Of a stretch of 64,000 bases of DNA, positions 39,321 to 47,554 are shown in pieces (within the stretch, counting starts at the first letter, position 1; each line of letters begins with the position of its first letter). The stretch comes from VRUE01 sp963702035 (GTDB taxonomy: Bacteria > Actinomycetota > Thermoleophilia > Solirubrobacterales > 70-9). The stretch lies in contig OY969700.1 of the NCBI GenBank assembly GCA_963702035.1, positions 2,480,001 through 2,544,000 of the forward strand, read 5' to 3'. A program made the translations under genes and the position numbers. Under the pieces are notes generated by a model. The model searched no databases. It saw nothing but the letters and a program-made list of their open reading frames with translations, and had not been told where the DNA came from.

Positions 39321-39884
39321 ATTCCCCAGCTAGAAGAGGCCACCGAGGTAAGCGTCGAAGAGGTCGAGGTCGAGTACGTCTGCGACTTCGAGGAGGGCGA
39401 CAAGGTCGTCTATCCGCACCACGGCGCGGGCCTGGTGATGAAGAAAGAGGCACGGGAGCTGATGGGTGAGGAGCGCGAATACCTCACGATCAAGATCCTC
39501 CACAACGAACTCACCGTGATGGTTCCGTGCGAAAACGCCGGCAAGGCAGGGCTGCGACGGGTCATCGACGAGGTCGAAATCAAGAAGGTCACAGGCGTCC
39601 TCACCGATGACGTGTCCGAGATGCCGAAGAACTGGAACCGGCGTTTCAAGTACAACCGCGAGAAGATCAAGACCGGCGACGTGTTCGAGCTCGCCGAGGT
39701 GGTCCGCAACTTGGCGCTTCGCGAGATGGAGAAGGGTCTCTCCACCGGCGAGAAGCAGATGTACACGCGGGCCAAGAAGATCCTCGCCTCGGAGTTCATG
39801 TACGCGCTCGACAAGGACGAAGAAGGCGCCGAGGATTACCTCGACGGCCTGCTGGAGGAGCGCTTCGCCGCCACCGTCGCCTAG
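39321..39884 (+). CDS. carD: CarD-family transcription regulator, apparent ATT start
   Basis: 187 residues; binds the beta subunit of RNA polymerase and stabilises open promoter complexes. The N-terminal RID/Tudor-like domain reads FEEGDKVVYPHHGAGLV, and the helical C-terminal DNA-binding half contains WNRRFKYNREKIKTGD and EKQMYTRAKKILASEF. No ATG, GTG or TTG exists in frame between the disA stop (39283) and the conserved domain. An AAAGGAG SD (39308-39314) is placed six bases ahead of ATT at 39321, which encodes the first residue of a sensible N-terminus (xPQLEEATEV). ATT is therefore the best start; a sequence error is the alternative. Confidence 0.88.
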   Translation: MPQLEEATEVSVEEVEVEYVCDFEEGDKVVYPHHGAGLVMKKEARELMGEEREYLTIKILHNELTVMVPCENAGKAGLRRVIDEVEIKKVTGVLTDDVSEMPKNWNRRFKYNREKIKTGDVFELAEVVRNLALREMEKGLSTGEKQMYTRAKKILASEFMYALDKDEEGAEDYLDGLLEERFAATVA

Positions 39885-39900
39885 TAGCACCGCTGCATCC

Positions 39901-40623
39901 GTCACCGCGGTCATCGCGGCTGCCGGCTCCGGGGAGAGGCTCGGAGCCGGCGGTCCGAAGGCCTTCGTGTCGCTGGCCGGCAGGCCGATGGTCGAGTGGT
40001 CGATCGCGGCGATGCGGGCGGCCGCGGGCGTGCGCTCGATCGTCATCGCCTGCCCGCCGGGTCACGTCCACGACCTGGGAGGTCATGATCTGGGCGTGGT
40101 CAACGGGGGCGCGACCCGCGCCCAGTCGGTCGCCAACGCCCTCGCGGCGGTGGGGACCGAGTTGGTAGCGATCCACGACGCCGCCAGGCCGCTCGTGACG
40201 CCCGAGCTGGTCGAGGGCGTGGTCGCGACCCTGGTCGCGGACCCCGAGGCGGACGGCGCCATCGCCGCCACCCCCGTCACCGACACGATCAAGCAAGCCG
40301 CAACGGCAAACCCGGTCCGACCTGCATCGAGCCCCTATTTGGGGTCCGATGCAGGTCGGGTGATCGTGGAGACGGTCGATCGGGGGCGGCTCTGGGCGGC
40401 GCAGACGCCGCAGGTGTTTCGGGTCGGGGCGCTACGACGGGCCCTGGAGGCCGACCCGGCTCAGCTTGCGGTCGCCACCGACGAGGCGATGCTGGTCGAG
40501 GCGGTGGGGGGGACGGTGCTGATCCATCCATCCCCGCCCGAGAACCTCAAGGTGACGACGCCGACCGATCTCCGCCTGGCCGAGCTATTGCTTGGAGCCC
40601 GCCCCGATAGGGGTTCCACTTAA
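39901..40623 (+). CDS. ispD: 2-C-methyl-D-erythritol 4-phosphate cytidylyltransferase, start codon unclear
   Basis: About 240 residues; third step of the MEP isoprenoid pathway. Motifs: AVIAAAGSGERLGAGGPKAF, AIHDAARPLVTPE, VTDTIK, RLWAAQTPQVF and a C-terminal NLKVTTPTDL. No ATG/GTG/TTG is in frame between the carD stop and the first strand; by homology translation should start at or just before GTC (39901). About 17 extra residues (ATANPVRPASSPYLGSD) are encoded by a palindrome at 40318-40358. The last residues (ARPDRGST) and the stop lie inside the left arm of a family-1 repeat. ispF, a later step, is at 42702. Confidence 0.85.
   Translation, partial: VTAVIAAAGSGERLGAGGPKAFVSLAGRPMVEWSIAAMRAAAGVRSIVIACPPGHVHDLGGHDLGVVNGGATRAQSVANALAAVGTELVAIHDAARPLVTPELVEGVVATLVADPEADGAIAATPVTDTIKQAATANPVRPASSPYLGSDAGRVIVETVDRGRLWAAQTPQVFRVGALRRALEADPAQLAVATDEAMLVEAVGGTVLIHPSPPENLKVTTPTDLRLAELLLGARPDRGST
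40318..40358. repeat. 41-bp palindrome within ispD
   Basis: CGACCTGCATCG (40318-40329) and CGATGCAGGTCG (40347-40358) are exact reverse complements, with an inner GCCC-CTATTT-GGGG hairpin at the tip. It lies in frame at a variable loop of IspD, between VTDTIK and VETVDRGRLW, and lengthens the protein. Confidence 0.75.
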
Positions 40624-40708
40624 CTTTTTCGGTGGATTGCGGTTGGGCCGGCGCCCGGCTCCCTCAGCGAAAAAGTACAAGACGTTCCACCTCTATCGGG
40701 GCGGGCTC
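40595..40708. repeat. Palindromic repeat family 1, copy 4
   Basis: 114 bp. The arms GAGCCCGCCCCGATAGGGG / CCTCTATCGGGGCGGGCTC pair with one G-T mismatch. The core keeps TTCCACTTAACTTTTTCGG and GCGAAAAAGTACAAGACG, but the tip differs (GGGCCGGCGCCCGGC). It provides the last codons and stop of ispD on the left and overlaps the last codons and stop of a small membrane protein gene on the right. Confidence 0.92.
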
Positions 40709-40854
40709 TGTGTCAGTAGGAGCCAGACGAGAGTGGCGGCGAAAAAGAGCTGACCTACCCCAAAGGCTATTCCCAGGCTTGCCGCCCCAAGGCTTGCGGC
40801 AACAGCGGCGCCGAGGGCGAACGCGCACACGAGGATCGCCAGCTGCTTGATCAT
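40693..40854 (-). CDS. Small membrane protein with two helices
   Basis: 53 residues: MIKQLAILVCAFALGAAVAA, a short turn, then a second hydrophobic stretch FGVGQLFFAATLVWLLL. No recognised family. The ATG at 40854 overlaps the stop of the DUF389 gene, so it is the second gene of that operon. The stop and the last codons lie in the right arm of family-1 copy 4. It probably assists or accompanies the DUF389 protein. Confidence 0.6.
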   Translation of the reverse strand: MIKQLAILVCAFALGAAVAASLGAASLGIAFGVGQLFFAATLVWLLLTQSPPR

Positions 40855-41822
40855 TTGACCGGCAGCCCGCCGGCGGCGCGGGATCGATCGCCCCGGTGAA
40901 GCCGCCGGCGGCGCTCGTAGACACCGTTCTGCACCACCAGGGTCGCGATCCCGGCGATCACGATCGCGCAGAGGTTGATTGCGAGCTGGGCGATCGCGCC
41001 GCGCCAGTCGGACCAATCGCCGAATGCCGCGGCTACGCCGATCGCCGCCGCCGCCGGGATCGTCGTCACCGAGATCAGCACTCCGACCAGCGCCCCTGAC
41101 TTGGCGGCGGTCAGGGAGAGCACGCCGGCCATGCCGGCGAAGAGGGCGACGATGAACGAGAAGGTGCTCGGTTCGGAGATGAACGCCGTCAGCGTGCGCT
41201 CGCCGAGCAGGAAGTCAGGCTCGACCAGGCCGGTCCATTTGGCGAACAGGCTGAAGAGAAAGGCGCCGGTGATGCCGATCGGGAAGCCGACAGCGAGAGC
41301 GCGCAGGGAACGCAGGCCGAGGTCGAGACGGCGCTGCACCAGGGCCACGCAGAGCCCGGCGAGCGGTCCGAACTCGGGCCCGACGACCATCGCGCCGACG
41401 ATCAGGATCGGCTGCCCGAGCAATATGCCGACCGAGGCGATCAGGCAGGCGAGCACCATGAAGGCGAGGAAGTTGGCGTTGAGCTCGATGTTCTCCGAGG
41501 TCCGCGCCTCGACCTCCTCCCAGACCACCGAGTCGCCGGGGGAGCCGGCCGCCGCACGCTCGGCGCGTTCGGCAGCGCTCGATAGCTGCGAGTCGATCTC
41601 TTCGACTGAGATCGAACCTTCGGCGGGGATGTCGAGTTCGCGCAGGTCGGCGATGACGACGCTGGCATCCTCGCGGGCGACATCGCAGAGGACGAGGTCG
41701 CCGCGCGGCTTCAGCGAGGCCCCCTCGATCCGGGCAAGGCTGGAGACCGACGGGCTCGCTTCGAGTAGGCCGACGACACGCTCGGACTTGGAGCCGGGAA
41801 CGACGATCCGCAGGTGGACCAC
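40851..41822 (-). CDS. DUF389 membrane protein
   Basis: 323 residues. A cytoplasmic N-terminal ACT-like alpha/beta domain (about 1-80, VHLRIVVPGSKSERVVGLLE) precedes about six membrane helices with the family landmarks ENIELNANFLAFMVLACLIA, LIVGAMVVGPEFGPLAGLC, and ISVTTIPAAAAIGVAAAFGD. The function of DUF389 (TIGR00341-like) proteins is not established; transport is a guess. ATG at 41822. It diverges from a PHP-domain gene and is followed by a small membrane protein gene with a 4-base overlap. Confidence 0.85.
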   Translation of the reverse strand: MVHLRIVVPGSKSERVVGLLEASPSVSSLARIEGASLKPRGDLVLCDVAREDASVVIADLRELDIPAEGSISVEEIDSQLSSAAERAERAAAGSPGDSVVWEEVEARTSENIELNANFLAFMVLACLIASVGILLGQPILIVGAMVVGPEFGPLAGLCVALVQRRLDLGLRSLRALAVGFPIGITGAFLFSLFAKWTGLVEPDFLLGERTLTAFISEPSTFSFIVALFAGMAGVLSLTAAKSGALVGVLISVTTIPAAAAIGVAAAFGDWSDWRGAIAQLAINLCAIVIAGIATLVVQNGVYERRRRLHRGDRSRAAGGLPVK

Positions 41823-41851
41823 GGCCCCGACCCTACTAACGTGGTGCGCCG

Positions 41852-42697
41852 ATGCTGACCGACTACCACCTCCATCTGCGGCCGGACGAGCCCGACACGC
41901 CTCCCGAGCGCTTCTTCACGAACGAGAACGTCGAGCGCTACCGCGAGGCCGCGGCGGCGGCCGGGATCGACGATCTGGGTGTCTCCGAGCACATCTACCG
42001 CTTTACCCAGGCCCTCGACCTCTGGCGCCACCCGTTCTGGGAGGAGCAGGCGCGCGACGATCTCGTCGCCTACTGCGAGTTCGTGCGCGGCGCCGGCCTC
42101 AAGCTCGGGGTTGAGTGCGACTTCGTTCCCGGCGCCGAGGACCGCACCGCGAACCTGCTCGAGGCGCACGACTTCGACTATGTGGTCGGTTCGGTCCACT
42201 TCGTCGGCGAGGCCGCGGTCGACCACGAGGGCTGGGACGTCTGGGAGGGGAGCGGAGATGCCGACGAGGTCTGGCGCCGCTACTTCGAGGCGCTCGCCGA
42301 GTGCGCCCGCTCGGGCCTCTTCGACATCCTCGCCCACCCTGACCTGGTCAAGGTCTGGGGCCGCGCCAGGCCGCTGCCCGAGCGCGACCCGCGCCACTAC
42401 TACGAGCCCGCCGTGGGGGCGATCGCCGAAAGCGGGATCGCGGTCGAGCTCTCGACCGCCGGGCTGCGCAAGCCCGTCGGCGAGCTCTACCCCGCGCCGG
42501 CCTTCGCCGAGATGTGCGTCGAGGCCGGCGCCCCGTTCGCCCTCTCCTCCGATGCCCACCTGCCCGAGCAGGTCGGCTTCGGCTACGACCGCGCTCTGGA
42601 GTTCCTCGCCGATCTCGGCGTGGAGGGGATCTGTGCCTTCGAGCGTCGGCAGCGCAGTCTGGAGCCGCTGCCCGCCCGGGTAAGCGAGAATCGCTGA
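41852..42697 (+). CDS. PHP-domain phosphoesterase, histidinol-phosphatase-like
   Basis: 281 residues. The metal site of PHP proteins is seen as DYHLH (4-8), GVSEH, GVECDF, GSVHF, AHPDL and SSDAHLPEQVG. This arrangement is typical of HisK-type histidinol-phosphate phosphatases, but many PHP proteins have other substrates and no his genes are nearby. A TAACGT box (41837-41842) lies nine bases before the ATG. The stop lies four bases before the ispF start, indicating an operon with it. Confidence 0.85.
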   Translation: MLTDYHLHLRPDEPDTPPERFFTNENVERYREAAAAAGIDDLGVSEHIYRFTQALDLWRHPFWEEQARDDLVAYCEFVRGAGLKLGVECDFVPGAEDRTANLLEAHDFDYVVGSVHFVGEAAVDHEGWDVWEGSGDADEVWRRYFEALAECARSGLFDILAHPDLVKVWGRARPLPERDPRHYYEPAVGAIAESGIAVELSTAGLRKPVGELYPAPAFAEMCVEAGAPFALSSDAHLPEQVGFGYDRALEFLADLGVEGICAFERRQRSLEPLPARVSENR

Positions 42698-42701
42698 ACT
42701 G

Positions 42702-43157
42702 ATGAGCGTCGGCATCGGCTACGACAGTCACCGCTTCGCCGAAGACCGCCCCCTGATCCTGGGTGGAGTCGAGATCGAGCACGAGCGCGGGCTGAGCGGT
42801 CACTCCGACGCCGACGTGCTGACCCACGCCGTGATCGACGCTCTGCTCGGCGCGGCAGGGGCGGACGACATCGGCACCCTCTTCCCCGACGACGAGGAGC
42901 GCTGGCGCGACGCCGACTCGATCGACATGCTGCGCACGGTCGTCGGCACGATCCGCGGCCGGATCGAGAACATCGACGCCACCCTGATCTGCGAGGCGCC
43001 CCGGCTGGCGCCTCATCGCGCCGAGATGGAGCGCATCCTCGCCGAGGCCACCTCGGCCCGCGTCAGCATCAAGGCGACCACCAACGAGGGCATGGGCTGG
43101 ATCGGCCGCGGCGAGGGAATCGCCTGCATAGCCGTGGCTTCGGTGGAGAGCGAATAG
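42702..43157 (+). CDS. ispF: 2-C-methyl-D-erythritol 2,4-cyclodiphosphate synthase
   Basis: 151 residues; fifth step of the MEP pathway. Signature GIGYDSHRF (metal Asp and His), GLSGHSDADVLTHAVIDALLGA, DIGTLFPDDEERWRDADS and the C-terminal IKATTNEGMGWIGRGEGIACIAV. ispD is 2 kb upstream with the DUF389 operon and the PHP gene between, so the usual ispD-ispF adjacency is broken here. Confidence 0.95.
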   Translation: MSVGIGYDSHRFAEDRPLILGGVEIEHERGLSGHSDADVLTHAVIDALLGAAGADDIGTLFPDDEERWRDADSIDMLRTVVGTIRGRIENIDATLICEAPRLAPHRAEMERILAEATSARVSIKATTNEGMGWIGRGEGIACIAVASVESE

Positions 43158-43170
43158 GGTTCTGAGCCTC

Positions 43171-44829
43171 ATGAGCAGGCTCGGATCGATCGCGGCAAGC
43201 GCGCGTCAGGCGGCCTCGGACAAAGCGTTCGAGGTCAAGGTGCTGCACGAGGCGGGCATCGCCGCCCTGCACCGTCCCGACAAGTCTGTGAAGGTCGTCT
43301 CCGCCTTCGTCCGCTGGGGCGCTTCGCCGGCCCTCGGCATCACCACCGCGGCGATCCACCATCCGCACGAGACCGCGCTGATCGATGAGCGCGGCTCACT
43401 CACCTTCGAGCAGTTGCAGCGGCGCACCAATGCGCTTGCCCGCGCCTTCGAGCGGATGGGAGTCGGCTACGGCGACGGGATCGGGATCATGTGCCGCAAC
43501 CACCGCGGCTTCATCGAGGCGACGCTCGCGGCGGCCAAGCTCGGCGCCAGCGCGCTCTACCTCAACACGATGTTCGCCGGGCCTCAGCTCGCCGAGGTGA
43601 CGCGCCGCGAGGGCCCCAAGGTGCTCGTCTACGACGAGGAGTTCAGCGAGCTGCTCGACGGGGTCAACGCGAGCGTGGAGCGGGTCGTCGGCTGGGCCGA
43701 CGGTGAGTCCGAGGTGCCGACGCTTGACTCGCTGATCGCCTCCGCCGGCGACTCGGACCTGAAGCCGCCGCCCGACAAACCGCGCTTCGTCATCCTCACC
43801 TCGGGCACGACGGGGACGCCGAAGGGCGCGCAACGCTCCAGCCCCGACGGGCTGTTTGCGCTGGCGGCGTTGATCGACCGGATCCCCTACCGGAGCCGCG
43901 ACACGATGATGATCGCGGCGCCGCTCTTTCACTCCTGGGGCTTCTTCCACTTCATCATGAGCCTGCCGACCGCCGCGACGATCGTGCTGCGCCGCCGCTT
44001 CGACCCGGAGGGGACGTTGCGGGCCGTGCAGGATCACCGCGCCCAGGTCCTCGGCGCGGTCCCGGTGATGCTTCAGCGCATCCTCCAGCTGCCCGAGGAG
44101 ACGCTCGACAAGTACGACCTTTCCTCGTTACGGATCACCTCGCTCTCGGGCTCCTCGCTGCCGGGCGAGCTGGCGATCGCCTGGATGGATCGCTTCGGCG
44201 ACAACATCTACAACCTCTACGGCTCGACCGAGGTCGCCTACGCGACCGTCGCCACGCCGCAGGAACTGCGGGCGGCGCCCGGCACGGCGGGGCGGGCGCC
44301 GCGCGGCACCGTGGTGCGGCTCTACGACGAGCATGGGCGCGAGGTCCCGCGGGGTGAGGTGGGCCGGATCTTCGTCGGCAACGAGATGTCCTTCGAGGGA
44401 TACACCGGCGGCGGCGGCAAAGACGCGATCGACGGGCTGTTGAGCAGCGGCGACGTCGGCCACATCGACCCTTTCGGGCGGCTCTTCATCGACGGTCGCG
44501 ACGACGAGATGATCGTCTCCGGCGGCGAGAACGTCTTCCCGCGCGAGGTCGAGGATCTGCTCGCCGACCACGAGGCGGTCGTCGAGGCGGCCGTGATCGG
44601 CGTCGAGGACGATGAGTTCGGCCAGCGGCTGAAGGCGTTCGTCGTCGTCGCCGCGGAGGCGAGCGTCTCCGACGAAGATCTGAAGGCTCACGTAAAGGCC
44701 CATCTCGCCGGCTACAAGGCGCCGCGCGAAGTCGATTTCGTCGACGAGCTGCCGCGCAACGCGACCGGCAAGATCCTGAAGCGGGAATTGGCCAGACGGC
44801 CGAGCACCGATTCCCGCACCCGCGGTTGA
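43171..44829 (+). CDS. AMP-dependent acyl-CoA synthetase
   Basis: 552 residues of the ANL superfamily; activates a carboxylic (probably fatty) acid to its CoA thioester. Motifs: P-loop LTSGTTGTPKGAQR, PLFHSWGFFHF, YGSTEVA, SSGDVGHIDPFG, GRDDEMIVSGGENVFP and the catalytic lysine in NATGKILKREL. The N-terminal 70 residues are helical and longer than usual. It starts 13 bases after ispF. Substrate not deduced; it may supply the beta-oxidation enzyme at 4755. Confidence 0.92.
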   Translation: MSRLGSIAASARQAASDKAFEVKVLHEAGIAALHRPDKSVKVVSAFVRWGASPALGITTAAIHHPHETALIDERGSLTFEQLQRRTNALARAFERMGVGYGDGIGIMCRNHRGFIEATLAAAKLGASALYLNTMFAGPQLAEVTRREGPKVLVYDEEFSELLDGVNASVERVVGWADGESEVPTLDSLIASAGDSDLKPPPDKPRFVILTSGTTGTPKGAQRSSPDGLFALAALIDRIPYRSRDTMMIAAPLFHSWGFFHFIMSLPTAATIVLRRRFDPEGTLRAVQDHRAQVLGAVPVMLQRILQLPEETLDKYDLSSLRITSLSGSSLPGELAIAWMDRFGDNIYNLYGSTEVAYATVATPQELRAAPGTAGRAPRGTVVRLYDEHGREVPRGEVGRIFVGNEMSFEGYTGGGGKDAIDGLLSSGDVGHIDPFGRLFIDGRDDEMIVSGGENVFPREVEDLLADHEAVVEAAVIGVEDDEFGQRLKAFVVVAAEASVSDEDLKAHVKAHLAGYKAPREVDFVDELPRNATGKILKRELARRPSTDSRTRG

Positions 44830-44868
44830 CGTGTCTGGCGCTGCGCTGGATCACCACCCACCTCCTCC

Positions 44869-44887
44869 CGAATAGCTCTGCTATTCG
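44869..44887 (+). terminator. Short hairpin after the acyl-CoA synthetase gene
   Basis: CGAATAGC-TCT-GCTATTCG is a perfect 8-bp stem with a 3-base loop. No T run follows, so if it ends transcription it does so weakly or with help. The rest of the roughly 210-bp gap shows nothing else. Confidence 0.35.
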
Positions 44888-45041
44888 CTCGTCGGCGTGC
44901 GGCGCCCAGCTTGGCCAGTCACGCCCCCGCGTGCACGGTAATCGGCGTCGTCCGCCCGTCCAATTCCTTTCTTGCTAATTGCGGGCTTTGGCGCTTGGTG
45001 TGAGTGGCATGGCTTCCGCGGCCCGTAGTAGGTTGCGACGA

Positions 45042-45896
45042 ATGGGCGAACCCGCAGTCAAGCTGAGCGCGGTAGCTGAGGCGACCGAGGAGCTTCACGG
45101 CGTCGCCGGCCAGGCGCTCGAGTGGGTGCGGCAGAGCGAGGCGCGCGTCGCCGAGGCCGAGTCGAGTCGCGACGCGATCAAGGCGCGCGCGCAGCAGACG
45201 CTGGCGAAACTTGGCGAGGAAGGCCGCGAGCGGATCGCCGCGGAGCGCGAGAAGCGCCGTGCCGCCGAGGCTCGTGTGGCTCACGCCGAGGAGGGCCGCG
45301 ATCGGGCCGAGAAGGCCTTCGAGCGGGCGCAGAAGCGGGCCGAGGCGGATCGCGAGGCGTTCACCACGCAGATGACCGCAAGCAGGGCTCAGGCCGACCA
45401 GACCACCTCCAATGCGGTCAAGAAGGTCGAAGCGGAGGCTTCGAAGCGGACCGGCGAGGTGCTCGAAAAGGCGCAGGCCGAGGCCGACCGCCGTGTCGCC
45501 GCGGCCGAGCAGCGCGCGGCCGAGGCGGAGCAGCGCGCCGAAGAGGCCCACCAGATCGCGATCCGGCTCGAGGCCGAGATCGAGGAGCGGGTGATGCAGG
45601 GCACGGTCGACGTCCGCCGAGAGGCTGAGGAGCGGGTGCAAAAGCTGATCGAGAAGGTCGAAGGCGAGGCGACCGAGAAGGCCAAGGCACGGGCAGAGGA
45701 GCAGTTGCAGGCCGAGTCGGAGCGGATCCGCGGCCAGGCCGAACAGCGCGAGGAGCGCTTGCGGCACGCGGCTGAGGACGAGATCAAGGCCAGCGCCAAG
45801 AAAGCGCGCCGCGAGGCGCTCGCGGCGGCCGACGAGACGGCGCCGACGTGGGCGCGTAACGAGTCGCCCTCTGGAGCGGGATACCGGACGTTTTAG
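45042..45896 (+). CDS. Long Ala/Glu/Arg-rich coiled-coil protein
   Basis: About 284 residues, almost entirely alpha-helical coiled coil with repeated EAEQRA and AEAEAR-type heptads. No signal or membrane segment. The N-terminus (MGEPAVKLSAVAEATEELHG) and the C-terminal Lys/Arg-rich part are the only non-repetitive parts. It may be a cytoskeletal, chromosome-associated or DivIVA-like scaffold, but nothing proves it. The start may also be an ATG at 45009 or 44979. A family-2 palindrome follows. Confidence 0.65.
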   Translation: MGEPAVKLSAVAEATEELHGVAGQALEWVRQSEARVAEAESSRDAIKARAQQTLAKLGEEGRERIAAEREKRRAAEARVAHAEEGRDRAEKAFERAQKRAEADREAFTTQMTASRAQADQTTSNAVKKVEAEASKRTGEVLEKAQAEADRRVAAAEQRAAEAEQRAEEAHQIAIRLEAEIEERVMQGTVDVRREAEERVQKLIEKVEGEATEKAKARAEEQLQAESERIRGQAEQREERLRHAAEDEIKASAKKARREALAAADETAPTWARNESPSGAGYRTF

Positions 45897-45905
45897 CGCG
45901 GTTGG

Positions 45906-46050
45906 CCGCGGGTCCTGGCGTCGGGGTGGGGGTGTCCGGGCTCTGCTGGGTTTTTCGCCAGCGCGCCGACGGCCGTCCGAGGTCGCGGTAGGGGCGAAAA
46001 AGAGGACGCCGCTGCCGCCCGGACACCCCCACCCCGACGCCCACCCGCGG
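45906..46050. repeat. Palindromic repeat family 2, copy C
   Basis: 145 bp between the coiled-coil gene and cysS. The arms CCGCGGGT / ACCCGCGG and GCGTCGGGGTGGGGGTGTCC / GGACACCCCCACCCCGACGC pair perfectly. The core CTCTGCTGGGTTTTTCGCC and GGGGCGAAAAAGAGGACGCC matches copies A and B; GGCCGTCCGAGGT at the tip is shared with copy A. Confidence 0.92.
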
Positions 46051-46075
46051 GAAATCGCAACTAGCATCACCGCTC

Positions 46076-47554
46076 ATGCGGGAGGTTCAGATCAAAGACA
46101 CTCTGACGGGGGGGCTCGTCAGCCTTGGCTCAGGAGCTGAGGTGGGGATCTATGCCTGTGGGCCCACGGTCTATAGCCGGATTCACATCGGGAATGCTCG
46201 GCCGTTCGTGGTGTTCTCGTTGCTGGCGAGGTTTCTTCGCTCCGAGGGCTACAGGGCGAAGCTGGTCGTCAACGTCACCGACATCAACGACAAGATCTAC
46301 GATGCGGCGAAGGCAGTCGGGGAGCCTTCGGGGGAGTTCGCGGCGCGGATGACTCGGGCCTATTTCAAGGACACGGATCGGCTGGGGCTGGGGCGCCCTG
46401 ATGCCGAGCCGCTGGCTACGGAGACGATCGGGGGGATCGTTGCTTTGATCGGCGATCTGGTCGATTCAGGGTACGCATATGAGTCCGGTGGCGATGTCTA
46501 CTTTCGCGTGGGGAGCTTCGACGGCTACGGCAAGCTCTCCAACCGGCGCACGGAGGACATGGACCAGGGAGAGAAGGCCGGCTCGGAGTCGCTCAAGCAG
46601 GACCCGCTCGACTTCGCGCTCTGGAAGGCGCATAAGGAGGGCGAGGACACGAAATGGGACTCGCCGTGGGGGCCGGGCCGGCCTGGTTGGCACATCGAGT
46701 GCTCGGCCATGGCTGAGGCGGAGTTGGGTCCATCCTTTGCGATTCACGGCGGCGGTTCCGATCTGGTTTTCCCCCACCACGAGAACGAGATTGCCCAGTC
46801 GGAGGCCGCCGGTCGTCCCTTCGCGCGCATCTGGATGCACAACGGAATGATCGAGACGGCCGCTGAGAAGATGTCCAAGTCCGAGGGCAACATCTTCCAG
46901 CTCTCCGAGGCGCTCGATCGCTACGGGCGCGAGGCGGTCGTGGCGTACCTGATCTCTGGGCACTACCGGCAGCCGCTGGCGTTTGGGGCTGAGCAGATGG
47001 AGCAGGCCGTCGCCCAGGTGGAGCGGTTGCGGAACTTCTTTCGGGAGCATCCGGTTGGGGATGGGGGACGTGAGCCGGGGGGTCCCCCGCTGGGAACCCG
47101 CGACGAATCGCCGGCCGAAGGATCTCGCCCTGCGAGCTCACAAGTTCCCATCGGGGGCCCCCCCGGCTCACGTCTCGGCGCTTTCCGGGATGCGCTGGCT
47201 GACGATTTCAATACCCCTCGGGCTATGGCCGAGGTGTTTGGGCTTGTTGCTGACGCGAATCGCGAGGACGTGCCCGGGGCGCCGGACGCGCTGCTGGAGA
47301 TGCTGGAGCTGGTCGGGCTCGGCTCGCTTGCAGCCGAGAAGGCCGTCGAAGGTGGCGCCGCATTGGGCGCCAAGATCGTTCTTGAGGCGAGTGGGGAAGC
47401 GCTACCCCGGGAGCAGGTGCTGCTGGCGGAACGAGATGAAGCGCGGGCGGGCAGGGACTTTGAGCGTGCCGACGCGATCCGAGACCGGCTTGCCGAGCTT
47501 GGCTGGGAGGTTCGGGACTCGGCGGACGGTGCCAAGCTGGTTCCGAAGACCTGA
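46076..47554 (+). CDS. cysS: Cysteinyl-tRNA synthetase with an in-frame palindrome-encoded insert
   Basis: 492 residues, about 35 longer than usual. Class I landmarks: YACGPTVYSRIHIGNAR (HIGH-like), zinc ligands in HIECSAMAE, and KMSKSEGN. The extra residues, about 331-366 (GREPGGPPLGT to IGGPPGSR), are encoded exactly by a 108-bp palindrome and lie in the variable loop before FRDALADDFNTP. The rest of the protein is intact, so the insert is probably tolerated. A TAGCAT box (46062-46067) lies eight bases before the ATG with no SD. Codons near the start and around the insert favour GGG, GTT, GCT and CTT. The stop overlaps rlmB by one base. Confidence 0.94.
   Translation: MREVQIKDTLTGGLVSLGSGAEVGIYACGPTVYSRIHIGNARPFVVFSLLARFLRSEGYRAKLVVNVTDINDKIYDAAKAVGEPSGEFAARMTRAYFKDTDRLGLGRPDAEPLATETIGGIVALIGDLVDSGYAYESGGDVYFRVGSFDGYGKLSNRRTEDMDQGEKAGSESLKQDPLDFALWKAHKEGEDTKWDSPWGPGRPGWHIECSAMAEAELGPSFAIHGGGSDLVFPHHENEIAQSEAAGRPFARIWMHNGMIETAAEKMSKSEGNIFQLSEALDRYGREAVVAYLISGHYRQPLAFGAEQMEQAVAQVERLRNFFREHPVGDGGREPGGPPLGTRDESPAEGSRPASSQVPIGGPPGSRLGAFRDALADDFNTPRAMAEVFGLVADANREDVPGAPDALLEMLELVGLGSLAAEKAVEGGAALGAKIVLEASGEALPREQVLLAERDEARAGRDFERADAIRDRLAELGWEVRDSADGAKLVPKT
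47067..47174. repeat. 108-bp palindromic insert within cysS
   Basis: The left arm begins GACGTGAGCCGGGGGG and ends TGGGAAC; the right arm begins GTTCCCA and ends CCCCCCGGCTCACGTC. They pair over about 31 bp with two or three mismatches. The spacer contains CGCGACGAATCGCCGGCC. The length is exactly 36 codons and the frame is kept throughout. Confidence 0.88.
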
